Positions 6,984 to 9,346 of a stretch of 9,346 nt of DNA are shown in pieces. The stretch's first letter is position 1, and each line of letters starts with the position of its first letter. Source of the stretch: JBGTCY01 sp041748615 (lineage in GTDB: Bacteria > Bacteroidota > Bacteroidia > Chitinophagales > CAIOSU01); contig JBGTCY010000303.1 in NCBI GenBank assembly GCA_041748615.1, forward strand, positions 1 through 9,346. The letters run 5' to 3'. The notes beneath the pieces were generated by a model. The model made no database searches and was not told the DNA's origin. It worked only from the letters and a program-made list of their open reading frames with translations. Made by a program: the position numbers and the translations under genes.

Positions 6984-9346
6984 TTTTCAAGCAGGTATTT
7001 TTTGCATTTTTCTACTTGCTCTTCATTGTCAAACCAATATTCACCGAGCATAGGAATAATTTCATTTTTGATAATTTGAACATACCATTCATCAGAAACA
7101 TTATTATTATCTACATTACAGAAATAGCTGTGTCCGATGGAATACCCTTGCTTTAAATCCTTGTCGGCAGCTATTTGTTGATTAAGCCATGCCATATTTG
7201 AAATAATTTTTTCAGCCAGATAGTCAGGAATGCCATATATTGTAAGATACTCTTTAAATCTTTCGTTAAACACTGGATTGATGCTGATGAATGAAAATCT
7301 TCTTCTGAGCGCATAATCCACCATTGCAAGCGAACGGTCTGCCGTGTTCATCGTGCCGATAATATAAACATTCTCCGGAATAAAAAAATCAGGGTGGTCA
7401 GTTGTAGAGTAGGTAAGTGGAATTGCAAAGTCTTTTCCGCGCTTGTCATGTTCAATCAGCATCATCAATTCTCCGAAAATTTTACTCAGGTTGCCCCGAT
7501 TGATTTCATCTATGATGAAGAAATAATTATTATCGGGGTCAGACTGTGCTTTTGAACAAAAATTGGCAAATATGCCCTGCTTCAATTCAAATCCTCCGGA
7601 TGGTTTTGGTCTGTAACCTTGTATGAAGTCTTCATAAGAATACGACTGATGGAATTGAACCATTTGTATTTTTGATTTATCTTCCACTCCAAGTAGCAAA
7701 TAAGCCAAGCGTTTGGCTAAATATGTTTTGCCTGTTCCAGGCGGACCTTGAAGGATAATATTCTTTTTATACTTTAAAATACTTAAAATGTCTTTCAGTC
7801 TCTCAGTATCAATAAAAATCTCTTTAGCCGCATCATCAAAATTGTATTTTACAAGCTGCCTTTCCGCTCCTTTGGAAGCCTTTACGATTATATTGAATTC
7901 ATCATTTGTCAGTTTAAACAAGCTGCCTTGATTATTTTTTAATATTTCACAATTTTCAAGTCCGGGTAATACGGTTAATTCATCCCAAGTGAGTTCTTCA
8001 GGTGTAAATTCAATTATTTTGAAGGCAAATACTTCATTATCGTCATCATCCTGATATATTCCCTGTGTTACTTCCAGAATGGCTTTGATTTTTCTTATGG
8101 GAGAGGCTTCGTAGCCGATGATTTTATCACCCGGCTTTAACTCAGTCATATATTTATAAACTCTTCTTTTATTGCCTTTTTCATTGTGCGTTGTATAGTT
8201 ATTCTCCTGACCAATTTGATAATCTTCAATCCTCCACATATTCGGATTGGCATTCAGCCAATAGTAATTTTCAGCCCCGCTACTATTTATTTCTTTAAAT
8301 AATGAATTTACAAAATCATAATAGGAAGTAATTTTTGTCAGTGTTTTGGTAACTACTCTGAATTCCGGTTTATTCCATTCTCCTGTCCTCAACCATTTGA
8401 CTTTTCTGATGTGTTTATTTTCATTCCTGTTTTTATCGAAGATGTAATCAGATTGTATAATTCCGTAACCTAAAAAAGTAGAAATCCCGGTTTTAGCGAA
8501 TACGTAATCTCCTATCTTCATCTCTTTAGAAAATTGCCAACATGCCAAAGAATTCATAATCGGCTCAGAACCATCTTCTTCCTTTAATAAAATTTGTATT
8601 TCTTCCCGCGTAGCGTATTCAGTTAAATCACCCAAGTCATCCCATCCAATGCTGATAATATTCTCTTTTTGCCATTCTTTCCAATATTGTCCGCATCTGC
8701 CGCAAGCAATCATCCAATACTCAAACCCGGTTTCCACTACATCATTCTCATTATCTAATTCATCATCGGCATCTTTATTTTTCGGGATGGTCGTTTCATA
8801 TAACCATGAAAAAAACTGGTCAACTTCAAGGGGTATTGTTGTACCGGTCTGCTTACCGACAATTTTTTCATAACCTAATATGACAATTTTCATCGCTTCA
8901 TTATACTTGAGAAATTTATCACCGAACTTGTCTCCTCTTTCTTTTTCGATTGAAATTCCTAAAAAATTCAATGCATCAACATCCCTACGATTATAAATGA
9001 CATATTTATCCGCAAAAGCATAGCTTACCAATTCACTTAATGCAGATTTGCCGAAATACTTCAAATGAAAATTTGATTTGCTATCTCTGAGATTATTCAG
9101 TTTAACATTGATGGGGTCATTTCCTCTGACCAAATATTCAAAAACCTCTCTGTAATGCTCAATCGTGTGATTGGGTCTTCCGAGCGCGTTTTGCTGAGCG
9201 ATTTTCATGGAATTGTAAGAATGAATGTAGGGTCCCATCATCTGAATATCATGCCATTCCAATTTTTTAATATTTTCTGACTTAAAAAACTCATTAAAAA
9301 ATTCATACCTTTTCAGAAGCCAGTCATTTTTGTTAAACCAATCTTT
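6980..9346 (-). CDS. mcrB: McrB-type GTPase with two EVE/PUA-like modified-base-reader domains (5'-partial)
   Basis: This is the sensor and motor subunit of a type IV restriction system: its N-terminal domains would recognise modified bases and its AAA+ motor uses GTP to translocate DNA for McrC cleavage. Numbering runs from the right window edge (788 residues visible). Residues 1 to about 200 form a region I cannot name, with KYFGKSALSELVSYAFADKY as its most distinctive part. Residues about 209-330, from EYWMIACG, form a PUA/EVE-like domain ending near KWLRTGEW and KTLTKI. Residues about 360-485 form a second, clearer EVE domain beginning YYWLNANPNMW, with YTTHNEKGNKRRVY and LKPGDKIIGYEASP. 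The motor follows: Walker A GPPGTGKT (534-541), Walker B IIDEINRGN (Asp613, Glu614), and the McrB signature MNTADRS (from residue 666) before ALRRRF. A TTG at 9262 could start a shorter form, but the frame stays open with protein-like sequence to 9346, so the true start probably lies outside. The stop overlaps the mcrC ATG. Confidence 0.92.
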   Translation of the reverse strand, partial: KDWFNKNDWLLKRYEFFNEFFKSENIKKLEWHDIQMMGPYIHSYNSMKIAQQNALGRPNHTIEHYREVFEYLVRGNDPINVKLNNLRDSKSNFHLKYFGKSALSELVSYAFADKYVIYNRRDVDALNFLGISIEKERGDKFGDKFLKYNEAMKIVILGYEKIVGKQTGTTIPLEVDQFFSWLYETTIPKNKDADDELDNENDVVETGFEYWMIACGRCGQYWKEWQKENIISIGWDDLGDLTEYATREEIQILLKEEDGSEPIMNSLACWQFSKEMKIGDYVFAKTGISTFLGYGIIQSDYIFDKNRNENKHIRKVKWLRTGEWNKPEFRVVTKTLTKITSYYDFVNSLFKEINSSGAENYYWLNANPNMWRIEDYQIGQENNYTTHNEKGNKRRVYKYMTELKPGDKIIGYEASPIRKIKAILEVTQGIYQDDDDNEVFAFKIIEFTPEELTWDELTVLPGLENCEILKNNQGSLFKLTNDEFNIIVKASKGAERQLVKYNFDDAAKEIFIDTERLKDILSILKYKKNIILQGPPGTGKTYLAKRLAYLLLGVEDKSKIQMVQFHQSYSYEDFIQGYRPKPSGGFELKQGIFANFCSKAQSDPDNNYFFIIDEINRGNLSKIFGELMMLIEHDKRGKDFAIPLTYSTTDHPDFFIPENVYIIGTMNTADRSLAMVDYALRRRFSFISINPVFNERFKEYLTIYGIPDYLAEKIISNMAWLNQQIAADKDLKQGYSIGHSYFCNVDNNNVSDEWYVQIIKNEIIPMLGEYWFDNEEQVEKCKKYLLEK

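Noticed and set aside
9255..9262. TTG at 9262 as the mcrB start.
   Set aside because: The frame continues upstream to the window edge with protein-like sequence (WFNKNDWLLKRYEFF), so the true start is more likely outside.

Overview
The window looks like a chromosomal segment of a member of the Bacteroidota. The protein sequences have that flavour, no gene has a clear Shine-Dalgarno sequence, and at least one promoter matches the Bacteroidota -7 consensus TAnnTTTG (2977-2984, upstream of a Fic gene). No RNA gene, CRISPR array, transposase or origin was recognised.

Layout from left to right. 1-957 (minus): the 5' part of a DppB/OppB-type peptide/nickel ABC transporter permease, with a TTG start and its C-terminus off the left edge. 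958-1268: a non-coding gap holding a long inverted repeat (1105-1157). 1269-2909 (minus): an AidB-type acyl-CoA dehydrogenase. 2910-3007: a compact divergent promoter region. 3008-4549 (plus): a Fic-domain AMP transferase with an N-terminal inhibitory motif. 4550-4760: a short gap with two adjoining inverted repeats. 4761-5699 (plus): a PLP enzyme of the ACC deaminase / D-cysteine desulfhydrase family whose diagnostic residues point to the desulfhydrase side. 5700-5951: an AT-rich gap between convergent genes. 5952-9346 (minus): an mcrB-mcrC pair with overlapping ATGA, and mcrB runs off the right edge.

The most interesting part is the mcrBC pair, a type IV (modification-dependent) restriction system. 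The McrB subunit is unusual: an N-terminal region I cannot name, then two consecutive PUA/EVE-like domains that are candidate modified-base readers, then the McrB-type GTPase AAA+ motor. McrC carries an intact PD-(D/E)xK nuclease core. The pair is much more AT-rich than aidB on the left, which fits an acquired defence gene pair at the edge of a housekeeping region.

The other genes look like independent transcription units rather than one pathway. The second point of interest is the fic promoter, where a 16-bp direct repeat (15 of 16 matching, 30-bp period) brackets a perfect 12-bp palindrome containing the start codon. That is a plausible operator arrangement for a tightly controlled AMPylator.
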